From NCBI GenBank assembly GCA_964542875.1, contig CAZIWA010000022.1, positions 1-54,962 of the forward strand: 54,962 bases of DNA, given 5' to 3'. The notes beneath the pieces are model-generated. The model saw nothing but the letters and a program-made list of their open reading frames with translations. It searched no databases and was not told the origin of the DNA. A program made the position numbers and the translations under genes. Positions 8,923 to 16,841 of this stretch are shown piece by piece. Source of the DNA: CAZGOM01 sp964542875 (GTDB lineage: Bacteria > Planctomycetota > Phycisphaerae > Phycisphaerales > Phycisphaeraceae). The first letter of the stretch is position 1; each line of letters starts with the position of its first letter.

Positions 8923-9338
8923 GGGGTGGCTGGGGTGTTTGCCTGGTGAATTTCGCCATTTCTTGTCGGAAATTCCTGGATATCCAAAAAAGGTAGATGG
9001 GAATAAGCACGGTGAAGATCTGTCCGCAGTCGATTATTCCCCAGGATGTGGTTTGGCTTAACCGTACGTTTTGAGTGGTCCAGCAACTGAGCAGGACGAG
9101 CATGGCGGGAATAAACCAGATGACCGCCAGGGGTTTGAGGGCCAATGGGAAGAGTTGGATGAGGGTGATGAATGTGAGGATGGAGCCCAGCAGCGCGACG
9201 AGGAAATCGATGTGGCTTACGTTCCAGAAGTAAGGCGTGATGAACATCAACAAGAACCGGGAAAGAATAAAGCAGGGTCCAAGCGATGACTTGAAGCCAG
9301 ACGAAAATGCCGTAGATGACCAGGTTTGTGCGGGTCAT
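8885..9338 (-). pseudogene. Small multi-span membrane protein, apparently split by a frameshift
   Basis: Two minus-strand frames join into one sensible membrane protein. The first frame starts at the ATG at 9338 (MTRTNLVIYGIFVWLQVIAW, then TLLYSFPVL). The second continues with LMFITPYFWNVSHIDFLVAL, then FITLIQLFPLALKPLAVIWF and IFTVLIPIYLFWISRNF, and stops at 8885. The switch lies between about 9245 and 9290, where skipping one base restores a continuous protein of about 150 aa with four hydrophobic helices. Either the base is a sequencing error or the gene is broken. Alternatively the downstream frame starts on its own at a TTG (9253) or the following ATG. I do not recognise the family. Confidence 0.55.
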
Positions 9339-9524
9339 GGTTTGGGGAAGTACAGAAACAAAGAAAGAACAAAAAAGGGCAGCTTGCCGGTGGTGTCGCA
9401 TGAGTGCATGCTCAACCACCGCTAATCGCCCAAGTCCTTTCGGGATAAAGACAATTAAGTTGCAAAGGCCCTGGTTTCAGAGAGGATCGGAGCCATTGAG
9501 GGGAAAGTTTCCTACCATGTTGTC

Positions 9525-12413
9525 ATGGTCGAAGAAAACAGGCCCAATCCGGAAGACCTTTTAAAGCAGATCCAAAAGGCGGAGGCCCGGCAGCGGCGGG
9601 GGAAGCTGAAGGTGTTTTTTGGCGCGTCCGCGGGGGTGGGCAAGACTTATGCCATGCTCTCGGAAGGGCGTGAGGAGTATGAGGCGGGGACGGATGTGGT
9701 GGTGGGTTACGCCGAGCCGCATGCGCGGCCGGAGACCGAGGCGCTGCTTTTGGGCATGGAGATCCTGCCTTACAAGCGCGTGGCGTATCGCGGGACGGAA
9801 CTCAAGGAATTCGATCTGGATGCGGCGCTGGCACGCAAGCCCGCGATCGTGCTGGTGGATGAACTGGCGCACACCAATGCGCCGGGTCTGCGGCATGCCA
9901 AGCGGTGGCAGGATATCGAAGAACTGCTGCAGGCGGGGATCGACGTTTACACGACGCTGAATGTGCAGCACCTGGAAAGCCTTAATGATGTGGTGGCCCA
10001 GGTGACTGGCGTGCGCGTGCGGGAAACGCTGCCTGATAACTTTTTCGAGCAGGCGGATGAGATTGAGCTGATCGATATTTCAGCGGATGACCTGCTGGAG
10101 CGGTTGACGGAAGGAAAGGTTTATCTGCCGGATGTGGCCGAGCGGGCCATGGAAAGCTTTTTCAAGAAGAGCAATCTGACGGCGCTGCGCGAACTGGCGC
10201 TGCGCGCGACGGCGGACCGGGTGGGTGCGCAGGTGCAGTCCGCGCGGGAAGAGCAGTTTGTACGGCAGGTTTGGCCGACGGCGGACCGGGTGCTGGTGTG
10301 CGTGAGCCCCAGCCCTTCGACGCCGAAGGTGGTGCGGGCCGCCAAGCGGCTGGCGTCGTCCCTGCGGGCGGACTGGATGGCTGTTTATGTGGAGACGCCC
10401 AAGCTCCGGGAGATGAGCGAGAAGAGCAAGAACAGGCTGCTGAGCTATCTGCGGCTGGCTGAACGGCTGGGTGCGGAGACGGTGAATCTATCGGGGCACA
10501 ACATCGCCGAAGAGGTGGTGAACTACGCACGGCAGCGCAATGCGACAAAGATCGTGGTGGGCAAGCCGGACCGGCCGAAACTGCTGGACCTGGTGATGGG
10601 GTCGATGGTGGACGACCTGATCCGGCGGTCGGGCGATATCGACGTGTATGTGATCCGGGGGCTGGCATCGGATGCGCCGGAAGACGAACCGGCCAACCCG
10701 AAGAACAAGCCGGTGGAGGCCTCACGCAAGCCGGCGTTTTTGCAGGCGACGGTGACGGTGGTGGCTTGCACGGTGATTTCATCGGTGATGTACGAGGTGT
10801 GGTCGGGGTTCGACCCGGCGACGTACATGATGGTTTACCTGCTGGGCGTGGTGCTGGTGGCGTCGCGGTATGGGAGAGGCGTGTCGGCCTATGCGTCGTT
10901 TTTAAGCGTGGTGCTGCTGAGCTACTTCTTTGTTCAGCCCCGGATGAGCTTTGCGATCGGGAATATCCAATACAGCTTCACACTGATCGTGATGCTGGGG
11001 GTGAGTTGGGTGATCGGGACGCTGACGGTGAGGCAGCGTGAGTTTGCCGACGCCTCGCGCGAGCGGGCGCGAAGGACGGAATCTCTTTACCGGATGGTGG
11101 AGCAATTGGCCGATGCGCACAGCATCTCAGGCATCATGACCATTGCGGTGAGGCACCTGGAAGCGAGCTTTGACTGCAAGGTGCAGATCTTGATCCCCGA
11201 CAAGGATGGGCGGCTGCATTTGCGGGCGATCACGGGTTTGCCGGGCAACCAGCCGAAGGTGGAAACGGGCGTGGCGCAGTGGGTGTTTGACCATAAACAG
11301 ATCGCCGGGGCGGGGACGGATACGCTGCCGGCTTCGGAATCCAGCTATATGCCGCTGGCGACGGGGAACATGACGCTGGGCGTGCTGGGGGTGCAGTCCA
11401 AGCAGTCAATGGAACTGGTGCTGGCGCCGGAACAACGGAACCTGCTGGATGCGTTTGCGGACCAGATCGCCATGGCGGTGCAGCGGCATCAACTGGGGGA
11501 CGAGGCGAGGCGGTCACACGTGCAGGCGGAGACGGAGCGGCTGCGAAGCACACTGTTGAGCACCGTGTCCAACGATCTGACGGCTCCGCTGAGCGTGATT
11601 CATGAAGCTTCGGAAACGCTGCTGTCCAAGCCGGACCTGGACACGGCGCAGCGGCAAGAGGTGTACGAAACGATCAATGAAGAATCCGAGCGGCTGGGCC
11701 GGCTGGTGACGAACCTGATGGAGGCGACGCGGATTGAATCCGGCGCGGTGAAGCTCAAGAAGGAAGTGCAGCCGATCGGGCCGATCATTGAGGCGGTGCT
11801 GGATCGGTTTGATAAACGGCTGATCGGACGGCCGGTGGACAAGAAGCTGCCGGCGGATTTGCCGGAGGTGCCGGTGGACGGTCCGCTGATGGAGCATGTG
11901 CTGGGGAACATGCTGGATAATGCGCTCAAGTACAGCACGCCGGGAAGCCCGATCGAGGTGGCGGTGAGCCATCAGGACAATGTATTGAGGATTGATCTGG
12001 CGGATTACGGGCCGGGGATTCCGCCTGGGCAGGAGAAGCTGATTTTCGATAAGTTTCAGAGGGGGTCCAACGCAGCGCCCGGGCTGGTGGGGGATTTGAA
12101 AGCGCCGGGCGGGGTGGGGCTGGGGCTTTCCATCTGCAAGGGGATGGTGGAGACGCATGGAGGCACCCTTTCGGTGATGAACCGGATGACACCGGGAGCG
12201 TATGGAAAGACAGGGGCCATCTTCACGATTCTGCTGCCGCTGAGCGGCGGAGCGGATTTGGTGGCCGCGGGTACGCAAGCGCATAGCGAGCCTCAGGTGG
12301 TGCATGTGGTGCCAGAGGAACGCAGGCCCAGAGACCCGTCTGAGGATTCCAGGGCGTTTGGAGCGCCGCCTAACGAGGGCGACCAATCTCAAGAGGAGTT
12401 TCATCATGATTAA
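9525..12413 (+). CDS. kdpD: KdpD-like sensor histidine kinase with missing phospho-acceptor His
   Basis: A 962-aa protein with the complete KdpD layout. The N-terminal KdpD domain has a Walker A motif (GASAGVGKT, 33-41) and IVLVDELAHTN. A Usp-like domain follows (about 262-385), then four membrane segments (about 405-500), a GAF domain (about 525-660), a dimerisation region and an HATPase domain with N box (LGNMLDNALKYS), G1 (DYGPGIPPG), F box (IFDKFQRG) and G2 (GGVGLGLSIC). In KdpD the H box reads SHDLRTP; here it is SNDLTAP, so Asn683 replaces the phosphorylated His. ATP binding looks intact, but autophosphorylation in the usual way should fail. No kdpE or kdpFABC is in the window; the next gene overlaps its stop. 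A regulatory or pseudokinase role is possible. Confidence 0.9.
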   Translation: MVEENRPNPEDLLKQIQKAEARQRRGKLKVFFGASAGVGKTYAMLSEGREEYEAGTDVVVGYAEPHARPETEALLLGMEILPYKRVAYRGTELKEFDLDAALARKPAIVLVDELAHTNAPGLRHAKRWQDIEELLQAGIDVYTTLNVQHLESLNDVVAQVTGVRVRETLPDNFFEQADEIELIDISADDLLERLTEGKVYLPDVAERAMESFFKKSNLTALRELALRATADRVGAQVQSAREEQFVRQVWPTADRVLVCVSPSPSTPKVVRAAKRLASSLRADWMAVYVETPKLREMSEKSKNRLLSYLRLAERLGAETVNLSGHNIAEEVVNYARQRNATKIVVGKPDRPKLLDLVMGSMVDDLIRRSGDIDVYVIRGLASDAPEDEPANPKNKPVEASRKPAFLQATVTVVACTVISSVMYEVWSGFDPATYMMVYLLGVVLVASRYGRGVSAYASFLSVVLLSYFFVQPRMSFAIGNIQYSFTLIVMLGVSWVIGTLTVRQREFADASRERARRTESLYRMVEQLADAHSISGIMTIAVRHLEASFDCKVQILIPDKDGRLHLRAITGLPGNQPKVETGVAQWVFDHKQIAGAGTDTLPASESSYMPLATGNMTLGVLGVQSKQSMELVLAPEQRNLLDAFADQIAMAVQRHQLGDEARRSHVQAETERLRSTLLSTVSNDLTAPLSVIHEASETLLSKPDLDTAQRQEVYETINEESERLGRLVTNLMEATRIESGAVKLKKEVQPIGPIIEAVLDRFDKRLIGRPVDKKLPADLPEVPVDGPLMEHVLGNMLDNALKYSTPGSPIEVAVSHQDNVLRIDLADYGPGIPPGQEKLIFDKFQRGSNAAPGLVGDLKAPGGVGLGLSICKGMVETHGGTLSVMNRMTPGAYGKTGAIFTILLPLSGGADLVAAGTQAHSEPQVVHVVPEERRPRDPSEDSRAFGAPPNEGDQSQEEFHHD

Positions 12414-13326
12414 GGCGGCTGGGGGAGCATCGAAGGATCGGGTGGTGCCGGGATGGCTTGCCCGGGCGATTTGCGTGACGTGTTTGCGGATGCCGCCTTA
12501 TTCGTTTGTGAAGATTGCGGATTTGGGAAAGAAAGCACGGTTCTGGGGCATGCCGGGCATTCAAAGAGTACGCGCCAGAGCGCAGGACGGGGTGATGCTG
12601 GATGCCGCGTTTGTGCCGGGTGTGAAGAAGGATGATGGTGTGAAGCGGCTGCCTGTGGTGTTTGCGCATGGGGTGTATCAGGTGCGCGAATCCAACCTGT
12701 GGCTGATCCGGCATCTGGTGTCCAACGGGTTTGATGTGCTGGCGCTTGATATGCGCGCGCATGGCGAGAGCCGGGGTGCGGCGACGACCTTCGGCGTGCT
12801 GGAGAAGCGCGATGTGTGCCATGTGATGGACGAGGCGCAGACTCAGAACCTGGTGGGCGAAAAGTTCATCACCATGGGCTTAAGCCTTGGGGCCGGGTGT
12901 ATGCTGCAGCATGCGGCGATTGATTCCCGGGTGGCGGGGGTGTGCGCGATTGCGCCGTTTCAAGACGTCAAGAACGCGGTGATGACCTACCGGGACAAAT
13001 ACTTTTCATATGTGACGATGGAGCGGGCACTGAAGTCGTTTGAATATGCGGCGGCGCGATCGGGGTTTGACATGCACGAGGCGTCCGCGGTGAAGGCGGT
13101 GAGCCAGTTAACGGTGCCTGTGCTTTATCTGGTGGGCGAGCGCGACAGCAACCTGAGCCAGACCCGGCACACGCGGCCGCTGCTGGATGCGACGCCTGCG
13201 GGGTTGGGAAGAATTCAACTGGTGCCGGGAGCGACGCACTTTAATATTCAAAAGGGGCGGTTTCCGGAGTTTAACCGGGCGGTGGTGGAGTTTTGCGAAC
13301 AGGTGAGCGGAGGGGAGGAAAGGTAA
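12406..13326 (+). CDS. Alpha/beta hydrolase fold protein, translationally coupled to the KdpD-like gene
   Basis: A 306-aa protein started at the ATG at 12406, which has AGAGGAG seven bases upstream and overlaps the kdpD stop codon by 8 nt. The fold is shown by VVFAHGVYQ (oxyanion region), LALDMRAHGESRG, the nucleophile elbow GLSLGAG, the acid in LVGERDSN and the histidine in PGATHFN. The catalytic triad is therefore present. The family is close to serine aminopeptidase/lysophospholipase-like S33-type hydrolases; the substrate is unknown. There is no signal peptide, though a hydrophobic stretch near residues 15-30 could touch the membrane. The overlap implies co-expression with the sensor kinase. 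Confidence 0.85.
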   Translation: MIKAAGGASKDRVVPGWLARAICVTCLRMPPYSFVKIADLGKKARFWGMPGIQRVRARAQDGVMLDAAFVPGVKKDDGVKRLPVVFAHGVYQVRESNLWLIRHLVSNGFDVLALDMRAHGESRGAATTFGVLEKRDVCHVMDEAQTQNLVGEKFITMGLSLGAGCMLQHAAIDSRVAGVCAIAPFQDVKNAVMTYRDKYFSYVTMERALKSFEYAAARSGFDMHEASAVKAVSQLTVPVLYLVGERDSNLSQTRHTRPLLDATPAGLGRIQLVPGATHFNIQKGRFPEFNRAVVEFCEQVSGGEER

Positions 13327-13345
13327 AAGGGATAAGGTACAAGGG
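13322..13345. repeat. GGTAAAAGG-type micro-repeat, copy 1
   Basis: Three degenerate units (GGTAAAAGG, GATAAGG, GGTACAAGG-like) lie between the hydrolase stop codon and the truncated nuclease. The same kind of string in another order occurs at 48764-48795. Confidence 0.5.
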
Positions 13346-14030
13346 AATTGGGACATTGGCCGCATTATCGATACGCGCCAGCAACACGAAGGTTGGGGCG
13401 CATCCGTTATCCCCCGTTTGGCTCGCGATCTCCACAATGAATTTCCAGAAGAGAAAGGTTTTTCTGAGCGCAATATCGGACGAATGATCGCGTTCTTCCG
13501 TGCCTACCAGGCTCCAAATGCATTTTTGCCACAGCCTGTGGCAAAAACAGATGGCTCAACATCTTGTCTTCTCTGGTGTATTCCTTGGGGTCATCATGCC
13601 CTGTTAATGGAGAAGGTGCCAAGCCTAACCGACCGTGCCTGATATATGGGGATGGGCGGGATTTCTACATCGACCTGCTCTTTTATCATCTTCACTTGCG
13701 ATGTTTTGTCGTTATTGATCTCAAAAAAGGCGAATTCAAGCCGGAATACGCAGGAAAGTTGAATTTTTATCTATCCATCGTAGATGAACGGCTGCGGCAT
13801 GCATCAGACGCCCCTTCCATCGGCTTGACCTTTGTCAGGACCGTAATCACATCATCGCGGAATACGCTTTAAGGGGGATGACCCAACCCATTGGCATTTC
13901 CGAATATGAACTTACCCGTGCACTACCAACAAATCTCCAATCGGTACTTCCCACAGTCGAGCAGATCGAAGCAGAACTCGATGAGCCGGGAAAATTACCT
14001 GCCAAGAAAAAACGTCTGTCCAAGAAGTAG
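13346..14030 (+). pseudogene. Decayed YhcG/DUF1016-family PDDEXK nuclease
   Basis: Fragments in different frames match the YhcG family in order. The N-terminal DUF1016 domain begins without a start codon at NWDIGRIIDTRQQHEGWGA and continues through GFSERNIGRMIAFFRAY to IPWGHHALLMEKV (frame of 13418). The central part, which I estimate at over 100 codons, is missing. The nuclease domain resumes in another frame with GDGRDFYIDLLFYHLHLRCF and EFKPEYAGKLNFYLS, including the Asp and Glu expected of the PDDEXK site. A third frame change near 13835 leads to DRNHIIAEYALRGM and LPTVEQIEAELDE, ending at 14028-14030. At least two frame changes, an internal deletion and an N-terminal loss make it a pseudogene. 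A short-unit micro-repeat abuts its truncated 5' end. Confidence 0.85.
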
Positions 14031-14205
14031 GCCAGAGATTTCCGGGTGCAATGGTCAATATTCTTAGGCCCTTGGCGGATGGGGGCGTTGCCCATTTATG
14101 AAAGGCGATTGACGAGTCGTAGGTGTGATGGTGGAAGCTGGCGCAACGGGATGTCGGTTTGAGCGAAGACGCCAAACCGACAAGAACCTCACTTTACGTG
14201 TCGGG

Positions 14206-14307
14206 CTAACAAGACTCTCTCCTGATGGAGAGAGTTTAAGAAGAAGACTCCGTCGCTTTGTGCTTCCGGCTAACAAGATTCTTTCGTGATGGAGAGGGGG
14301 TAAGAAG
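14206..14307. repeat. Two tandem copies of a 38-bp hairpin element (64-bp period)
   Basis: Copy one (14206-14243) begins CTAACAAGACTCTCTCC and contains a perfect 9-bp stem, ACTCTCTCC-TGAT-GGAGAGAGT. Copy two (14270-14307) begins CTAACAAGATTCTTTCG and ends GGTAAGAAG; its stem is degenerate. The GGAGAGGGG-TAAGAAG tail also appears near 14972 and 48930 in slightly altered form. The 14031-14205 stretch before it holds no gene I can support. Confidence 0.6.
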
Positions 14308-14317
14308 TGGTGTGGTG

Positions 14318-14770
14318 TTATTCGCGTTGGTCATTGGCGGCGAAGACGGCTTTGACGGTGGGGCGCGAGAGCACCATAAGGGTGAAAATGCCCAGGGCGG
14401 TGCCCAAGGGGATGTTGAGGCAATTGATGCAGGAGATGACGTTGCAGTAGCCCGCTTTGCGATGCTGGCTGAGGCGTTTGCCGGCCAGGAACGAGGCGAA
14501 GGCCAGTGCGATGATGAAAACCGCCATGCAGCAGGGGAATGAAGTGGCGATGAAGATGCCGATGTTGTAGCCGGCTTTATAAGCGGCGGGGTCTGTGCCC
14601 GGCGGGGGGCTTTCCGGAGGAGGAAGGGTGGGGACTGCGCTTAAAGTGAGAATGCCCCAACCAGTGCAGCAAAAGAAGGGAAGCACCATCAGGCCGGCGT
14701 AGATGTAATGCAAAATGACCAGGGCCGAGAGATGTTGCTGATCTTCCGGCGTAAGTGACGATTGTTCCAT
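14318..14770 (-). CDS. Small membrane protein, paralogue of the 15007-15474 product
   Basis: A 150-aa protein of unknown function with about four hydrophobic segments: HYIYAGLMVLPFFCCTGWGI, IGIFIATSFPCCMAVFIIAL, a short FASFLAG stretch and NIPLGTALGIFTLMVL. It starts with LTPEDQQHLSALVILHYIYA and ends with LSRPTVKAVFAANDQ. The same start pattern (LTAEDREHLKLL...YIYG) and end pattern (LARPTVKAAFAN) occur in the neighbour at 15007-15474, so the two arose by duplication. The C-terminal half (LSQHRKAGYCNVISCINCLN) is cysteine-rich. An inner-membrane location is likely; no enzyme motif is visible. Confidence 0.8.
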   Translation of the reverse strand: MEQSSLTPEDQQHLSALVILHYIYAGLMVLPFFCCTGWGILTLSAVPTLPPPESPPPGTDPAAYKAGYNIGIFIATSFPCCMAVFIIALAFASFLAGKRLSQHRKAGYCNVISCINCLNIPLGTALGIFTLMVLSRPTVKAVFAANDQRE

Positions 14771-14945
14771 GATGCGTTCCCGGGAGTGGAGTTAACCAGT
14801 GTTAGGGGCATTCTACAGAACAGACCGGGATGCGGGGGAGGAAGATGTCAGATGTATGAAGTTAGATGTCAGATGTTTTTAGAAGGAAGGGGAGGCGTGT
14901 TTACATGGATTGGTGAGTCGTTGCGTTGAGAACATCCGCGGGCGG

Positions 14946-14990
14946 CCCTCACCCCCAAAACCTCTCTCAAAGGGAGAGGGGATCAGAAGT
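14946..14990. repeat. REP-like element
   Basis: CCCTCACCCCC is followed by CCTCTCTC-AAA-GGGAGAGGGG, a short hairpin of the CCCTC.../...GAGGG type often dispersed between genes. Related GGGAGAGGGGAT strings occur near 14290 and 48921. Together with the AGATGTCAGATG-type micro-repeat near 14846-14877 it fills the gap between the two paralogous membrane genes. Confidence 0.5.
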
Positions 14991-15006
14991 GTTGTGGCAT
15001 TGGGCA

Positions 15007-15474
15007 TTAATCGGGCGTGTTGGCGAAAGCGGCTTTGACTGTTGGCCTTGCAAGGACGATGAGGGTGAATACACCAAGCGCGGTGCCCAGGGGGACATTC
15101 AGGCACAAAAGGGCTGCGACCACGGTGCAGAAGGTGGGGTTGCGGTAGCGGCTGAGGCTGTGGCCGGCGAAGAAGACGGAAATGGAAATGGCTATGACGA
15201 AGATGGCGGCGATCAGAAAAAAGCAGGTAAAGAAAGTACCGACAACCGCCGGCCCTGAGCCGTTAAAGTTGGAATGACTCGTCACCGTCATGGTGTGAGT
15301 ATGAGTTGTCGCTGTCTGTTGGGAAGCGGCTGCGCCGATGCCAATGAGAACAATCAGGCCCCACAAGCCAAGACACAACATCGGGATGAGGGTGAGCGCG
15401 CCGTAAATGTAATAGAAAATCGAGAGGAGCTTGAGGTGCTCGCGGTCTTCCGCTGTCAGTGCAGGGTGATCCAT
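15007..15474 (-). CDS. Small membrane protein, paralogue of the 14318-14770 product
   Basis: A 155-aa protein of unknown function with hydrophobic segments YYIYGALTLIPMLCLGLWGL, FFTCFFLIAAIFVIAISISV and VPLGTALGVFTLIVLA. Between the first two is a polar Thr/His-rich stretch (TATTHTHTMTVTSHSN) not found in its paralogue, perhaps a metal-binding or surface loop. The shared N-terminal LTxEDxxHL and C-terminal RPTVKA motifs mark it as a tandem duplicate of the next gene downstream. The two share strand, with a 236-nt gap holding repeats, so they may be transcribed separately. Confidence 0.8.
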   Translation of the reverse strand: MDHPALTAEDREHLKLLSIFYYIYGALTLIPMLCLGLWGLIVLIGIGAAASQQTATTHTHTMTVTSHSNFNGSGPAVVGTFFTCFFLIAAIFVIAISISVFFAGHSLSRYRNPTFCTVVAALLCLNVPLGTALGVFTLIVLARPTVKAAFANTPD

Positions 15475-15544
15475 GTTGTGCCCGGTAAGTATGTGGTGAA
15501 TGGAGCGTGGTGGTTTTTCAGGCCTGTATTGATTGCTCTAAGAA

Positions 15545-15579
15545 CGGGAATGGTTCCTCAAAGAAAGGGACCATTCCCG
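15545..15579 (-). terminator. Hairpin downstream of the aldo/keto reductase
   Basis: Arms CGGGAATGGTTCC (15545-15557) and GGGACCATTCCCG (15567-15579) form a 13-bp stem with one G-U pair, 36-70 nt past the reductase stop codon at 15615. The T tract on the minus strand is weak (TTCTTAG). Confidence 0.6.
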
Positions 15580-15614
15580 AAAAAGAGCCGGTTGAGACTT
15601 GAAAGATTACTCGA

Positions 15615-16676
15615 TCAGCGGACGGGTTGATAGCCCGAGCGGATGACGCCGTCGGGGGTGATGCTGCTCTTCCAGTTGCAGGGATGAGCGCCTTCGCCCA
15701 TGTAGAAGTCTACGCTGTAAAGGTGTTCGATCTGCTTGACCATGGATTGGGGCAGGGTTTTGCCGTCAAAAGCCTTGACGCAGTCTTCAAGTTCGGCGTC
15801 GTTGGTGATGTTGGGCTCAACGCTGACGAGGGAGGGGAAGCTGGTGAACCATTTGAGGGCGAACTGGCGCAGAGAGAGGCCAAGGGCGTCGGCCATGGGG
15901 CGGATGACGTTGTTTTTCTGGATGCCGTAGATGAGCCAGTTGCGGTCGCGGAACTTGCGGTGGTCCCAGTCGGGGAATTTGTAGGAGGGGGTTTTGAATT
16001 CGTCGTCGAGGATGCCGGAGTTTGTGGGGACCCGGGCGATGACGCCGCCTTTGCCGCGGGCCTGGGCGATTTCGCAGAATTCGCGGCCGGGGTCCTGCTC
16101 GTACATGTTGAAGACGGTCTGGACGACGGCTGCGTCCCAGTTGTTGAAGGATTTATAGCCTTCTTCGCGCCAGCCGATGGCGGGGCCGAGGGCGACGCCC
16201 CAGTAGCGGATTTTGCCTTCCTTGACGAACTTTTCCATGGTTTCGGGGATGTCGTCGCGGAACTGGGTGAGCTTGAGGTTGTGTGCCTGGTAGAGGTCGA
16301 TGCAGTCGATTTCGAGGCGTTCGAGGGATTTTTCCAGGTCGTAGCGGAGGAATGCGGGGGTGAAGTCCTGGCGGCGTTCGCGGTGGCCGCCTTGCTCGCC
16401 GGGATCGAAGTAGAAGTCGTAGCCGAATTTGGTGGAGATGACGAGGTTGTCGCGGCCGGCGTATTTGATGGTTTGGGCCAGGAGGCGTTCGGCGCGGCCG
16501 TTGCCGTAGGCGGCGGCGGAATCGAAGAAGTTCACGCCCAGGTCGAATGCTTTGTTCTGGAGCCGGATGCCTTCGGAATCAGTGAATTCGCCCCACCAGT
16601 TGGTGCCGAAGATGAAGTTGCCGTAAGCCAGCATGCTGACATTGAGCTTGGTGCCGGGGATGTTGCGGTATTCCAT
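15615..16676 (-). CDS. Aldo/keto reductase family oxidoreductase
   Basis: A 353-aa NADPH-dependent aldo/keto reductase. The catalytic tetrad is complete: Asp52 (NFFDSA), Tyr57 (AAYGNG), Lys83 (STKFGYD) and His132 (YQAHN). The opening MEYRNIPGTKLNVSMLAYG and the ...GNGRAERLL segment are typical of the family. The reduced substrate cannot be told from sequence; planctomycete genomes carry many such enzymes, often near sugar genes. No signal peptide, so cytoplasmic. It stands alone, followed by its own hairpin terminator. Confidence 0.93.
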   Translation of the reverse strand: MEYRNIPGTKLNVSMLAYGNFIFGTNWWGEFTDSEGIRLQNKAFDLGVNFFDSAAAYGNGRAERLLAQTIKYAGRDNLVISTKFGYDFYFDPGEQGGHRERRQDFTPAFLRYDLEKSLERLEIDCIDLYQAHNLKLTQFRDDIPETMEKFVKEGKIRYWGVALGPAIGWREEGYKSFNNWDAAVVQTVFNMYEQDPGREFCEIAQARGKGGVIARVPTNSGILDDEFKTPSYKFPDWDHRKFRDRNWLIYGIQKNNVIRPMADALGLSLRQFALKWFTSFPSLVSVEPNITNDAELEDCVKAFDGKTLPQSMVKQIEHLYSVDFYMGEGAHPCNWKSSITPDGVIRSGYQPVR

Positions 16677-16841
16677 GGTGCCGGGGCCTGAAAGTCGGTG
16701 GGTGGGAAGTCCAGGCCCGAGGCCTGGACGAATAGGGAATTATATCGGTTTAGCGAAGGAACGAATGCGGAGAATCGTCGCGCAGGAATTCAAGAAGGGG
16801 CTGGGGGCCACGGCCTGGGGTTTGGCCGGAATGACATTGCA

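Noticed and set aside
9525..12413. A normal KdpDE potassium-sensing system
   Set aside because: kdpE and kdpFABC are absent from the window, and the kinase lacks its acceptor histidine.
13322..14030. An intact YhcG-based defence or mobile module
   Set aside because: The gene is frameshifted and internally deleted, and no partner, integrase or transposase is nearby.
13912..14175. An 87-codon minus-strand frame after the nuclease remnant
   Set aside because: It overlaps the conserved C-terminal part of the YhcG remnant in antisense and has no motif of its own.
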